Shown here: one piece after another, positions 44,367 through 52,338 of the stretch
Position numbering within the stretch: the stretch's first letter is position 1
How the letters are laid out: each line of letters starts with the position of its first letter
Source: Planctomycetia bacterium
Lineage (GTDB): Bacteria > Planctomycetota > Planctomycetia > Gemmatales > Gemmataceae
Assembly (NCBI GenBank): GCA_005799265.1
Contig: SYHD01000091.1
Span: forward strand, 1 to 64,000
Direction of reading: 5' to 3'
DNA length: 64,000 bases
The notes under the pieces: generated by a model
What the model was told of the DNA's origin: nothing
Seen by the model: the letters and a program-made list of their open reading frames with translations, nothing else
The model's database searches: none
Translations under genes and position numbers: made by a program

Positions 44367-45740
44367 ATGGCCAGTATTTCAACCAACTCCGATGGGCAAC
44401 GTCGCATTCTGTTTGTGAATGCGGACGGGGATCGCAAGACGATCCGGCTGGGAAAGTGCGACCGCAAGACGGCTGAAAGCATCTGCCGACACGTCGAACA
44501 TATGCTCTCGGCGAAAAGAACCGGGGATCCGATCAAGCCGACCACCGCAGCCTGGCTCCGTGAAGTCGGCGCCAAGCTGCGCGATCGGCTGGCGGTCGTT
44601 GGCTTGGTCGATGCGCCGAAGCGAATGGTGCTGGGAGAATTCCTGAAGAACTACGTCCTCTCCCGCCCGGACGTGAAGCCCGCGACGTTGGAGGTCTGGC
44701 AACAGCCTTGCCGGAACCTGACCGAGTTCTTCGGCGCGGACAAGCCACTGCGGACAATCACGACTGGCGATTGCGACCAGTTCAAGGCCTGGTTGCTGAC
44801 GCAAGAACTGGCGGCGGCGACGGTGGCCAAACGTCTATCGTTTGCCCGGACATTTTTGCATGTGGCCCGTAAGCACAAACTCATTGACGAGAATCCGTTC
44901 TCCGAGGTCAAGATCCCGACGGCAAACGTGAGTGCCCGACAGCGGTTCATCGACCGCAATGCGATCCAGAAACTGTTCGACATGGCGACCCCGACCTGGC
45001 GAACGATCATCGCCCTGGCTCGGTTCGGCGGGCTCCGGTGCCCGTCGGAGGTTCTCTCCCTCGAATGGCGGCACATCGATTGGCAGCGCGGACGGATCAC
45101 CGTGCCATCGCCCAAGACCGATCGCTATGACGGGAAAGCGAGCCGCACCATCCCGTTGTTCGCGGACCTGCGCCCCTATCTTGAGGAGGCGTTCGAACTC
45201 GCCGAGCCGGGCCAGACGCACGTGATCGGCGGCGACCACCTGGCGAAGGCCACGAAAGCGACGGGCTGGAAAGGATGCAACCTGCGGACGACGTTCGGCA
45301 AGTTGATCACGCGCGCCGGGCTGGAGCCGTGGCCACGCTTGTTCCACAACCTGCGTTCGAGCCGAGAGACCGAACTGCTCGAAGAGTTCCCGGTTCACGT
45401 CGTCGCGTTGTGGATGGGGCACGATGCCAAGGTGAGCCTGAAGCACTACGCCCAGACGACCGACGAACATTACGACCGCGCCGCGAGCGGCGCAGAATCC
45501 GGCTCACTCGGAGCGCAAAAGACGGCGCAGCGGCCAGCGGGAGGGAATGGTGGCGAGTCGCACGAGGTCGGCACAAACGACGACGGGGTGGCGAGTTGTG
45601 CCACTCCGTTCCAGGTAAAACATCTTAATGAACAAATGCCAAGCGGAGAGGGAGGGATTCGAACCCTCGGTTGGCTTTCACCAACACCGGTTTTCGAGAC
45701 CGGCACAATCGGCCACTCTGTCACCTCTCCAACTGGTTGA
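44367..45740 (+). CDS. Tyrosine recombinase/integrase of the island
   Basis: 457 residues, ATG after AAGGAG. Catalytic set: R224 (GLRCPSE), H327-x-x-R330 (FHNLRSS), H352 (WMGHD) and Y361 (LKHYAQT). From residue 426 the frame enters attR (SGEGGIRT) and its last 24 residues are the antisense of tRNA-Ser, so the present C-terminus comes from the chromosome. In the excised circle the same frame would continue into the tail now at 27880-28064. The enzyme integrates and excises the element at the tRNA 3' end. Confidence 0.92.
   Translation: MASISTNSDGQRRILFVNADGDRKTIRLGKCDRKTAESICRHVEHMLSAKRTGDPIKPTTAAWLREVGAKLRDRLAVVGLVDAPKRMVLGEFLKNYVLSRPDVKPATLEVWQQPCRNLTEFFGADKPLRTITTGDCDQFKAWLLTQELAAATVAKRLSFARTFLHVARKHKLIDENPFSEVKIPTANVSARQRFIDRNAIQKLFDMATPTWRTIIALARFGGLRCPSEVLSLEWRHIDWQRGRITVPSPKTDRYDGKASRTIPLFADLRPYLEEAFELAEPGQTHVIGGDHLAKATKATGWKGCNLRTTFGKLITRAGLEPWPRLFHNLRSSRETELLEEFPVHVVALWMGHDAKVSLKHYAQTTDEHYDRAASGAESGSLGAQKTAQRPAGGNGGESHEVGTNDDGVASCATPFQVKHLNEQMPSGEGGIRTLGWLSPTPVFETGTIGHSVTSPTG
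45641..45666. repeat. attR core (26-bp direct repeat)
   Basis: Identical to 27854-27879. It spans the 3' end, acceptor strand and part of the T arm of tRNA-Ser, so integration leaves the tRNA intact at this side. It also codes for integrase residues 425-433 on the plus strand. Confidence 0.9.
45644..45730 (-). tRNA. tRNA-Ser (anticodon CGA)
   Basis: 87-base class II tRNA. Acceptor GGAGAGG pairs with CCTCTCC, the anticodon loop CTCGAAA gives CGA, the variable arm is long (GTTGGTGAAAGCCAAC-like), and the T arm contains GGTTCGAATCC. Discriminator G, no CCA encoded. It is the integration site of the island. Confidence 0.95.
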
Positions 45741-45871
45741 CGAATAAAGAATTACGTCATTACTGAACGACTCGCGATTTCCACTGGTTGTACCTCCCGG
45801 TTGCACCGACCATTCAGAATCCGGATCATATCCACTCATTGTAGTTACTCGGCAAGTCATCGCATACAGCG

Positions 45872-46069
45872 ATGAGCAGGAAGACGGCCAGGGAAGAAAT
45901 CGTGCGGCAGCGTGCGTTCGAGAATAAACGACTGGTCAGTGATGACGTAGCGAAAACTACCTATCGTCGGATTGCCTGTAAAAGCACCTATCGCCGGATC
46001 GTCGTGCGCAAGAATCTGAGCATCAAAAAAGGCGGGGTGCGGCTCTTCGACGACTACAAAGGAGAACTG
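45872..46069 (+). pseudogene. Remnant of an IS1380-like transposase
   Basis: The frame reads EIVRQRAFENKRLVSDDVAK and then YRRIVVRKNLSIKKGGVRLF followed by DDY, a pattern I know from IS1380-family transposases just before the block that normally continues YFFYITN. That block is missing, so only about 66 residues survive. Family call is from memory. The opposite strand frame here is a shadow. Confidence 0.45.
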
Positions 46070-46306
46070 GCTCTTGGTCGCGAATGTCCCCTGGTTCGTC
46101 TTGGAGTCCGTTGCACCCACGGCGCCAAGGTCTTTCGCCATGATCGCAGCACCAGAAATCTCCAAGCAACTTCTAGTTTCCGATGTCGCCAACGTACCAG
46201 AGGATGGGATACTTCCACGGAAAAAACAGTCGCGAAATTGGTTGCTCGTTGCAAGGCGGTCCGTTTTCAGAAATGATTGTTCGACTCTGCGCCAATCATG
46301 TGGATT

Positions 46307-46343
46307 TGTAGGATGGGTCGAGCGTAGCGAGGCCCACCCTACA
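46307..46343. repeat. Intergenic palindrome of the TGTAGGATGGG type
   Basis: Arms TGTAGGATGGGTC and GGCCCACCCTACA around GAGCGTAGCGA. Similar palindromes are dispersed in many bacterial genomes. It makes the start of the minus-strand frame across it non-genuine. Confidence 0.6.
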
Positions 46344-46434
46344 ACTTTTCCCACACGAATGGCGTAGAACCGATTGTTCATATGCAAGGCGTTAAACAGA
46401 AAATCATTGCGATTTCTATTGGGCCTTGGATTAG

Positions 46435-46508
46435 TATCCCCGACAGGAGTCGAACCTGTAACCTTCGGCTTCGGAGGCCGACGCTCTATCCAATTGAGCT
46501 ACGGGGAC
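46435..46508 (-). tRNA. tRNA-Arg (anticodon CCG)
   Basis: 74 bases. Acceptor GTCCCCG pairs with CGGGGAT (first pair G-U), the anticodon loop CTCCGAA gives CCG, and the T arm contains GGTTCGACTCC. Discriminator A. About 700 bp from tRNA-Ser on the same strand. Confidence 0.93.
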
Positions 46509-46585
46509 GTTCCTAGGTATTTTATCCGAAATAGGGACTGAATCCAAGTGGCGCTGGTCTTGGTCAACTGTGAAGCACCTTTTTC

Positions 46586-46858
46586 CCGTATTTACGGCTG
46601 CATCGCTTGCACCTTGAGGCGTTCCACGGCACCGCGCCGAACGCTGTGCGAACACAGATGAGAATCTCGATCTGCGTGTACGTCCTTGTGGCGATTCAGA
46701 CGAAGGAGCTGAATCTGGACTACGGTTTGAACGAAATCTTGCAAATTCTCAGCAGCACGTTTTACGGCCAAAGACAGTTTTTTGCCACGCTCAACGCCTT
46801 CGGCGAACGAGAACAAAAAACACTAAGTCATAACCAGTTGACGTTAATCGACATATAA
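46586..46858 (+). pseudogene. C-terminal remnant of an IS4-family transposase
   Basis: The frame contains FHGTAPNAVRTQMRISICVY followed by VLVAIQTKELNLDYGLNEIL and QILSSTFYGQ. This matches the end of IS4-type transposases (typical FYGTSENAVKTQIW, then SVYVLVAIVKK and LQILSVT). The N-terminal body and catalytic acids are absent. The recall is confident for the family, less so for the exact group. Confidence 0.65.
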
Positions 46859-46874
46859 CCGGACAGTAGTGCAG

Positions 46875-46921
46875 CGGATTGTGGATACACATCCACCCTC
46901 CGCAATCCGAAATTTGCGGAG
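46875..46921 (+). promoter_or_regulatory. Two mutually exclusive hairpins before pqqC
   Basis: Hairpin 1 pairs CGGATTG (46875-46881) with CAATCCG (46903-46909), with an inner TGGAT/ATCCA stem. Hairpin 2 pairs CTCCGCAA (46898-46905) with TTGCGGAG (46914-46921), hiding the GCGGAG that would serve as ribosome binding site. Bases 46903-46905 are used by both. This is the layout of a translational switch, but it has not been folded by software. Confidence 0.4.
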
Positions 46922-46928
46922 TAGGTCC

Positions 46929-47636
46929 ATGCAACCCTGGTCGCTCCAAGACTTCACCGATCAACTGCGCCAGGTGGGCCGACTGCATTACCATGACAAG
47001 CACCCGTTTCATCGCCTGATGAATGAAGGCAAACTGAATCGCGAGCAAATTAAGCTCTGGGTGGCCAACCGCTTCTACTATCAGAAGAACATCCCCATCA
47101 AGGACGCGCTGCTCCTGGCACGCTGCCCCTTGCGCGCGGTGCGCCGCCTCTGGGTACAGCGCATCTTGGACCATGACGGCACCGATCAGGATCCGGGGGG
47201 CATCGAGAAGTGGCTGCGCCTATCAGAAGCTGTGGATCTGAGCCGGGACGACCTCGAGAGCGATCGTCTGTTGTTGCCCGGCGTGCGGTTTGCCGTCGAT
47301 GCTTATGTGAACTTCGTCGCCAGCAAGCCGTGGATCGAAGGCGTGGCGTCGTCGCTGACCGAGTTATTCGCCCCCGCGCTGATGACAGAGCGCCTGGCTG
47401 CCTTCGAGAAGCATTACACCTGGATTGACTCGGCCGCCCTGGCTTACTTTCGCTCCCGGCCCCCGCTGGCGCGGCGCGACAGCGACCACGGTCTGGCACT
47501 AGTCCTGGAGCATTGTTGCACCTATCCAGAACAGGAACGGGCAGTGGCTGCGCTGCGGCTCAAGTGCGACATTTTGTGCGCTCAGCTTGATGCGATGTAC
47601 TACCATTGCATTGCCGACACGGGGACATCGACGTGA
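46929..47636 (+). CDS. pqqC: Pyrroloquinoline quinone biosynthesis protein PqqC
   Basis: 235 residues from the ATG with GGAG 9 bases upstream; a frame to 46869 is longer by 20 residues without support. PqqC is the cofactorless oxidase that catalyses the last ring closure and eight-electron oxidation to PQQ. Seen: YHDKHPFHRLMNEGKL, the conserved VANRFYYQKNIPIKDA and RILDHDG near residue 80, and the late LEHCCTYPEQERAV. The stop overlaps the pqqD start. Confidence 0.93.
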   Translation: MQPWSLQDFTDQLRQVGRLHYHDKHPFHRLMNEGKLNREQIKLWVANRFYYQKNIPIKDALLLARCPLRAVRRLWVQRILDHDGTDQDPGGIEKWLRLSEAVDLSRDDLESDRLLLPGVRFAVDAYVNFVASKPWIEGVASSLTELFAPALMTERLAAFEKHYTWIDSAALAYFRSRPPLARRDSDHGLALVLEHCCTYPEQERAVAALRLKCDILCAQLDAMYYHCIADTGTST

Positions 47637-47896
47637 ATCCAGAACACCCCATGCGCCGGCCCAAGCTCGTCCGTCACGCTCGCTATCGCTGGGATGAGCT
47701 GCGCGGACAACACCAGCTCGTTTATCCCGAAGGCATTCTGGTCTTGAACGATACTGGAGCGGCCATCGTGCGCCTTTGTGATGGCCGTTTGCTTGACGAA
47801 TTGCTTGCTACATTGATCGAAGCTCCACGTGAAGAGGTATGCGAATTCCTCCAGCGCCTGGCACAAAAAGGGCTGCTTCGTGATGCCGATTCCTAG
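47633..47896 (+). CDS. pqqD: PQQ biosynthesis chaperone PqqD
   Basis: 87 residues. GTG start overlapping the pqqC stop by 4 bases (GTGA), with GGGGA upstream. PqqD binds the PqqA precursor peptide and presents it to PqqE. The typical PqqD pattern is visible: LVYPEGILVLNDTGAAIVRL followed by the helical DELLATLIEAP. It overlaps the start of pqqE by 14 bp. Confidence 0.9.
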   Translation: MNPEHPMRRPKLVRHARYRWDELRGQHQLVYPEGILVLNDTGAAIVRLCDGRLLDELLATLIEAPREEVCEFLQRLAQKGLLRDADS

Positions 47897-48956
47897 ACCG
47901 CTGGCTCTGTTGGCTGAGCTGACTTACCGCTGTCCGCTCAAGTGCCCTTACTGCAGCAATCCGCTGGAGCTGCAGCGCTATCGGCAGGAGCTCGACACGG
48001 CCACCTGGCAGCGAGTGCTGGCCGAAGCCGCAGCGCTGGGAGTGGTCCAGGTCCATTTCTCCGGCGGGGAGCCGTTGGTCCGCCCGGACTTGCCCGAGCT
48101 GGTGAAGTGTGCCCGTCAACACGACCTCTATACTCACTTGAGCACCGGCGGAACCCTGGCCGATGAGGCGGCCCTGGAGCGCTTGAAGTCCGCCGGGCTC
48201 GATGCCCTGCAAATCAGTTTGCTTGATGCGCGGGCTGGTGAAAACGATTGGCTTGCCGGCAGGACTTCCTTCGACAAGAAACGCCGCGCCGTCCTGGCGG
48301 CCAAGCAGTTGCAGTTCTCGGTCACGCTCAACGTGGTGTTGCACCGGCACAATCTCGATCACCTCGAAGCCATCCTTTCGCTTGCCGAGCAATGGCAGGT
48401 GAATCGGCTGGAACTGGCGCATGTGCAGTACACCGGATGGGCGTTCCGCAATCGCGCCGCCCTGTTGCCCACGCGCGAGCAGGTCGAACGTGCGGCACCG
48501 CTGGTGGAGGACGCCCGCAGCCGGCTACCGAACCTGGAAATCGTTCACGTCCTGCCCGATTATTTTCAGAAATTCCCCAAGGCGTGTTTGCATGGCTGGG
48601 GCCGCGTGTTCTTGACTGTTGCTCCGGACGGCGCGGTTCTGCCCTGCCAGACGGCGCGGGAGATTCCTGGCCTGGAGTTTCCCAATGTCCAATCTACCGC
48701 GCTGGCTGAGATCTGGTTCCACGCTCCTGTGTTCGAGCGCTTTCGCGGCACGGATTGGATGCCTGAACCGTGCTGGAGTTGCGACCGGCGCGAAACGGAT
48801 TTCGGCGGCTGTCGTTGCCAGGCGTTTCTGCTGACCGGCGACCCGGCTGCCACCGATCCCGTCTGTCATCTCGCGCCGTCACATCAGCTCGTCGAACTGG
48901 CTATGCGCGAACCTCGCCAAGAGCCCTCCTCTTTGCAGTTCCGCGTCTTGCAATGA
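47883..48956 (+). CDS. pqqE: Radical SAM PQQ biosynthesis protein PqqE
   Basis: 357 residues from the ATG overlapping pqqD. Radical SAM cluster motif C17-x3-C21-x2-C24 (RCPLKCPYC), then FSGGEPL as the SAM-binding motif. The C-terminal SPASM-like Cys set (CWSCDRRETDFGGCRC) binds auxiliary iron-sulfur clusters. PqqE forms the first Glu-Tyr carbon-carbon bond in PqqA. No pqqA or pqqB is in the window, so those functions must be encoded elsewhere. Confidence 0.93.
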   Translation: MPIPRPLALLAELTYRCPLKCPYCSNPLELQRYRQELDTATWQRVLAEAAALGVVQVHFSGGEPLVRPDLPELVKCARQHDLYTHLSTGGTLADEAALERLKSAGLDALQISLLDARAGENDWLAGRTSFDKKRRAVLAAKQLQFSVTLNVVLHRHNLDHLEAILSLAEQWQVNRLELAHVQYTGWAFRNRAALLPTREQVERAAPLVEDARSRLPNLEIVHVLPDYFQKFPKACLHGWGRVFLTVAPDGAVLPCQTAREIPGLEFPNVQSTALAEIWFHAPVFERFRGTDWMPEPCWSCDRRETDFGGCRCQAFLLTGDPAATDPVCHLAPSHQLVELAMREPRQEPSSLQFRVLQ

Positions 48957-49055
48957 ATTTCCTGCTCACACGCGTCCCGATTTCTTAGCTTATTCGGTAG
49001 CTGGGCGAGCAATCAAACGGCGCCGGCACACACGGTCCAGAATAGGGAGTATGAC

Positions 49056-50279
49056 ATGAAGAAATGGATCCTCGCCTCGGGGCTTACTTTGGTGCTTGCC
49101 ACGCTGGCCAGCGCGCAGGATGCCAGTTGGCAGCCGGAAAAACAAAAGGACTCGGAGTTTACCGGGCGAAAATTGGAGACCTTCAAGCATGGGGTCAGGA
49201 AGGAGTGGGGCTATGCGGAGCCTCAACGAGACACCTTCCTGGTTCTCCATCCAAAGCAGGCGAAATCGAACGCCCCGCTTTATGTAGTCTTGCATTCCGC
49301 CGGGCATGACGTGCACTCGTGTTTGGCCTGCACGGCCAAGGTCGGCAACCACGACATCTACCATTCTCCGTTGGATTTCTTTGCGCTGTACCTCGATTGC
49401 CGGGCCAACAAGGGGGATTGGTGGTGGGGTATCAACAAGTACGCAGGCCCCGAGGTGAGCCCCACGGATAAGCGGGTGATTGACACGGTCAAATGGGTGA
49501 TCAAGCAATACGGCATCGACGCGAACCGCGTCTATTTGTGTGGAAATTCCATGGGCGGAAGCGGCACCCTCGGGATCGGCATGCGCCACGGGGATGTCTT
49601 CGCCGCCATCAAGGCGAATGTTCCCGCCGAGGTCAAACACGTTTCTAGCCGCATGTATTTCCCGCCGAATAAAGTGCCGGCGAATATCGCCCTCCCCGAC
49701 CCGCCGATCGTCGTTGACTATTCCGCGCAAAACGACGGGTGGTCTCGTGGCCACGACGGCTTCGTCAAGACCATGAGCGAGCGAAAATATCCGCTCATCT
49801 TATATTGGGGGCCGTTCGGCCATGCGAATAACCATGCGAACATCATGAAGGTGAATGACCTGATCGGCTCTTTTGACTGGCTGGGCGTCAAGAAAAACGA
49901 GTGCTATCCGGTATTCACCGATGCCTCGACCAATGACCCGCTCCCCTGGCCGAGTCAACTCACCGATAAAAAGGCGGGCCAGGTCAACGCTTTCTTCCGA
50001 TGGAAGAGCGTACGAGATACGCCGGACCTGATTGAAACTACCCTATTTCTTGTCAAGGCTTCAGAGCTCAAGACAACGTTTACGATCCCGGCGGAAGCGA
50101 CCGCCGATGTCAGCTTGCGCCGGCTGCAAATGTTGCGGATCGCCCCGGGGGCGACGGTGCGCTGGACTTTTGGCACGTCCGAGGGAGAGGTCCGGGCCGA
50201 TGCGTCTGGATGTATCACGATTCCACGGCTGAAAATTACCGCGGAACCGACCAGCCTGAGCATCCGAAAAGCGAAGTAG
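49056..50279 (+). CDS. Secreted alpha/beta hydrolase esterase
   Basis: 407 residues with a signal peptide (1-21, ending ASAQD). The nucleophile elbow is CGNSMGGSG with S165; a HSAGHD oxyanion segment precedes it, and later GPFGHANNH provides a His candidate. The fold resembles PHB depolymerase/feruloyl esterase-type proteins. The C-terminal about 130 residues are beta-rich. The substrate is unknown. A palindromic repeat follows the stop. Confidence 0.75.
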   Translation: MKKWILASGLTLVLATLASAQDASWQPEKQKDSEFTGRKLETFKHGVRKEWGYAEPQRDTFLVLHPKQAKSNAPLYVVLHSAGHDVHSCLACTAKVGNHDIYHSPLDFFALYLDCRANKGDWWWGINKYAGPEVSPTDKRVIDTVKWVIKQYGIDANRVYLCGNSMGGSGTLGIGMRHGDVFAAIKANVPAEVKHVSSRMYFPPNKVPANIALPDPPIVVDYSAQNDGWSRGHDGFVKTMSERKYPLILYWGPFGHANNHANIMKVNDLIGSFDWLGVKKNECYPVFTDASTNDPLPWPSQLTDKKAGQVNAFFRWKSVRDTPDLIETTLFLVKASELKTTFTIPAEATADVSLRRLQMLRIAPGATVRWTFGTSEGEVRADASGCITIPRLKITAEPTSLSIRKAK

Positions 50280-50308
50280 ACATACCTGACGCCCCCGACA
50301 AAAGTCTT

Positions 50309-50368
50309 GTTAGCCGGACGCGCAAGCGACGGAAATGGAAAAATTCGTCGCTTGCGCGTCCGGCTAAC
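50309..50368. repeat. Dispersed palindromic repeat, family A copy 1
   Basis: 23-base perfect arms (GTTAGCCGGACGCGCAAGCG then ACG) in inverted orientation around a 14-base loop. The same arm sequence recurs at 54752-54809. It is intergenic here, between the esterase and zinc-protease-like genes. Confidence 0.88.
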
Positions 50369-50427
50369 GGGCCGATTCGACTTTGTCGGGCGCGTCATAC
50401 CTGCAAAAGCAAACCATCGGTACCACG

Positions 50428-52338
50428 ATGAAAATGCGCCTTGGGATGATTGGCTGCTGGCAGCTCCTCGGTGGCTTGCTCCTGGGGAATTTCGTCGCCG
50501 CTGCTCGGACGGGCGAGACCGTGCCGCCGCCTGCGGAGACGCCGGTCGAGATCGTCGTCTCGGGGCGATCCTCCACGTTGAAAAACATCACGATCCGCAA
50601 GGTCGGGCAAACGATTCCGGAGACCTTTTCGGGCAAACGCGTCAAGAACGCCGAAGGCTTCACCTGGTACGTCAGCCGCCACTACGCCCTCAAGACCAAT
50701 CATTCCGAGGAACGCGCCCGGCATTACCTCACGCTTCTGGAACTGGCCTTCCCGCACTACGTCGAGCTGTTCGGCCGAGAGCTGCCCGACCTCGAGCGCA
50801 AGCGGATGGCCATCATTTATGCGAAGGACAAGAAGTCACTCGAAGCGGCCCTGAAATCGGACGGCATCTCCTGGAATTTCAACGGCGGCGGCATCACCTA
50901 CGAGGACTACAACGCCGCCTACCAGTTTCCCAGCGGCGGACTGCAATACCATCTCCGCTACATTCTCCTCCATGAGTGCGCCCACCTCTACCAGCTTTGC
51001 CTGGCGGAACGGTTCAGCCACCTGCCGGGCTGGTGGGTCGAAGGGGTCGCCGACACGCTGGCGAATCACGTCTGGGACGAGTCGGCAAAGCGGCTGACTG
51101 TCAACGTCGTGGACAAGCCGACCATCAACAACTTCTATGACGACGCCCTGCGCCGCTTTCAGCGCGAACCCTTCACGCCGAGCGCCGTCAACCCGAAGGA
51201 CGCGAAGAGCAAAACCCTGGGAGGCCGCGACGTCGGCTTCCTCCTCGTGACCTACTTCACCACCGACGTCGAGCGGTCGCTGAAATACCGCATCTGGCGC
51301 GATGAGTTGCTGCGGCTCAAACTACACGGGTCGTATCACGAGCGCTCGCATTCGCTTCTGGATGAACTGTTCGGCTCCTGGGCCAAGCTCGACGAGGATT
51401 TCACGCGCTGGGCGCGTGCCCGACGTTCGTCGTTCCATTACGTCGAGTGGGGCTGGGAGCAGGACGGCGACAAGCTCATGTCCTATGGCTTCCCCAACAA
51501 GGGAACGCATGCCCAGACCGACCTGCTGCATCCGCCCGGCGCGAAGCCCGTTCACGATCCGCTCCTCATGGATTACCCTCGCCAGGCGGAGGTCCCCGCT
51601 CTGGTCGGTCTGGTGCGGCGCGGCACCGACGAGCCGTCGATCGGCTGCGTCCTCGGTTTCCGCATCAATCCCGGCACGGGTCAGGCGGGTCTCGGCCTGG
51701 GCGTCGAGGAACGCGCAAGCTGGCGGGTGCTGGTGGATGGCAACAAGCGTCTGATCCTGGACGGCACGGACCTCGGCGCCGGCAAGCAAGAGACTCCGTT
51801 GCCTGAATCGCTACGGAAAGCCATCGCCGCCAACGGGCATCAGGTCGGGCTAACAATCAAGATCGGCAAGGAAGCGATCGAGGTTAGCTTGCGTGCGGGA
51901 AAGCCGGGTGAGATGAGCGAAGTCAAGACGCAGGTCCCTGTTACCAAGCAGCAACGCGATCGGTTGCTCGCGAAACCGCTGACGCTCCTGTCACGCGGCG
52001 GACTGCATTTCATCACTCCCTTCATCGACGTTCCGATTCATCCGGAGCCGGACCTATCCGTATCCGCGCCGCCGAATCGCTGGCGGAATCCTGGCGATCG
52101 GCAACTGTATGCCGTCTATCGATCCGCCTGGCGACTCGGCGACCGCGCCCCGGCTTCGCTCATCGCCCAACGCGAAAAAATGTTGGCGGCTGCCACGGCG
52201 TCCGCGGAACAACAAGGACAGGCGCTGGCAGCGTTTTCCGCGAGCCTGCCGCAGTTGCTGGCGGATATTCGCAAATGCGGCGCGGCGGAAGAGGCGGTCA
52301 CAGATGCCCTCAGTTCCCTCACCGCGAGAGCACCGTGA
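50428..52338 (+). CDS. Secreted zinc-metallopeptidase-like protein (gluzincin pattern)
   Basis: 636 residues from the ATG that starts the signal peptide (1-27); frames upstream to 50383 are rejected. A gluzincin-like motif is present: H182-E-C-A-H186 (LLHECAHLYQ) and the third ligand E205 in GWWVEGVAD. The remaining ~400 residues include a beta-rich region and a helical end. It could degrade proteins outside the cell; the family is not named with certainty (peptidase MA-like). It overlaps the next gene by 4 bases. Confidence 0.75.
   Translation: MKMRLGMIGCWQLLGGLLLGNFVAAARTGETVPPPAETPVEIVVSGRSSTLKNITIRKVGQTIPETFSGKRVKNAEGFTWYVSRHYALKTNHSEERARHYLTLLELAFPHYVELFGRELPDLERKRMAIIYAKDKKSLEAALKSDGISWNFNGGGITYEDYNAAYQFPSGGLQYHLRYILLHECAHLYQLCLAERFSHLPGWWVEGVADTLANHVWDESAKRLTVNVVDKPTINNFYDDALRRFQREPFTPSAVNPKDAKSKTLGGRDVGFLLVTYFTTDVERSLKYRIWRDELLRLKLHGSYHERSHSLLDELFGSWAKLDEDFTRWARARRSSFHYVEWGWEQDGDKLMSYGFPNKGTHAQTDLLHPPGAKPVHDPLLMDYPRQAEVPALVGLVRRGTDEPSIGCVLGFRINPGTGQAGLGLGVEERASWRVLVDGNKRLILDGTDLGAGKQETPLPESLRKAIAANGHQVGLTIKIGKEAIEVSLRAGKPGEMSEVKTQVPVTKQQRDRLLAKPLTLLSRGGLHFITPFIDVPIHPEPDLSVSAPPNRWRNPGDRQLYAVYRSAWRLGDRAPASLIAQREKMLAAATASAEQQGQALAAFSASLPQLLADIRKCGAAEEAVTDALSSLTARAP

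Larger units (their letters stand above)
27854..45666. mobile_element. 17.8-kb integrative element in tRNA-Ser(CGA)
   Basis: Bounded by 26-bp identical direct repeats that match the 3' end of the intact tRNA-Ser at the right end. It contains an integrase at the right end, an excisionase-like gene, a primase-polymerase/helicase with a downstream dyad, and a type I restriction cluster plus toxin-antitoxin genes. No capsid, terminase, tail or conjugation genes are seen, so it is a defence-type genomic island or phage-satellite-like element and not a full prophage. Confidence 0.85.

Noticed and set aside
27854-45666. Prophage
   Set aside because: No capsid, portal, terminase, tail or lysis gene is seen; the cargo is restriction and toxin-antitoxin genes.
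45857-46387. Minus-strand frame of 176 codons between the two tRNAs
   Set aside because: Its N-terminus is encoded by a dispersed palindrome (46307-46343) and the other strand shows a transposase-like remnant. No convincing start.
46672-46740. Possible pqqA in the ELNLDY region upstream of pqqC
   Set aside because: PqqA needs Glu-x3-Tyr in a short peptide; this stretch has a different spacing and is explained by an IS4-type transposase remnant.
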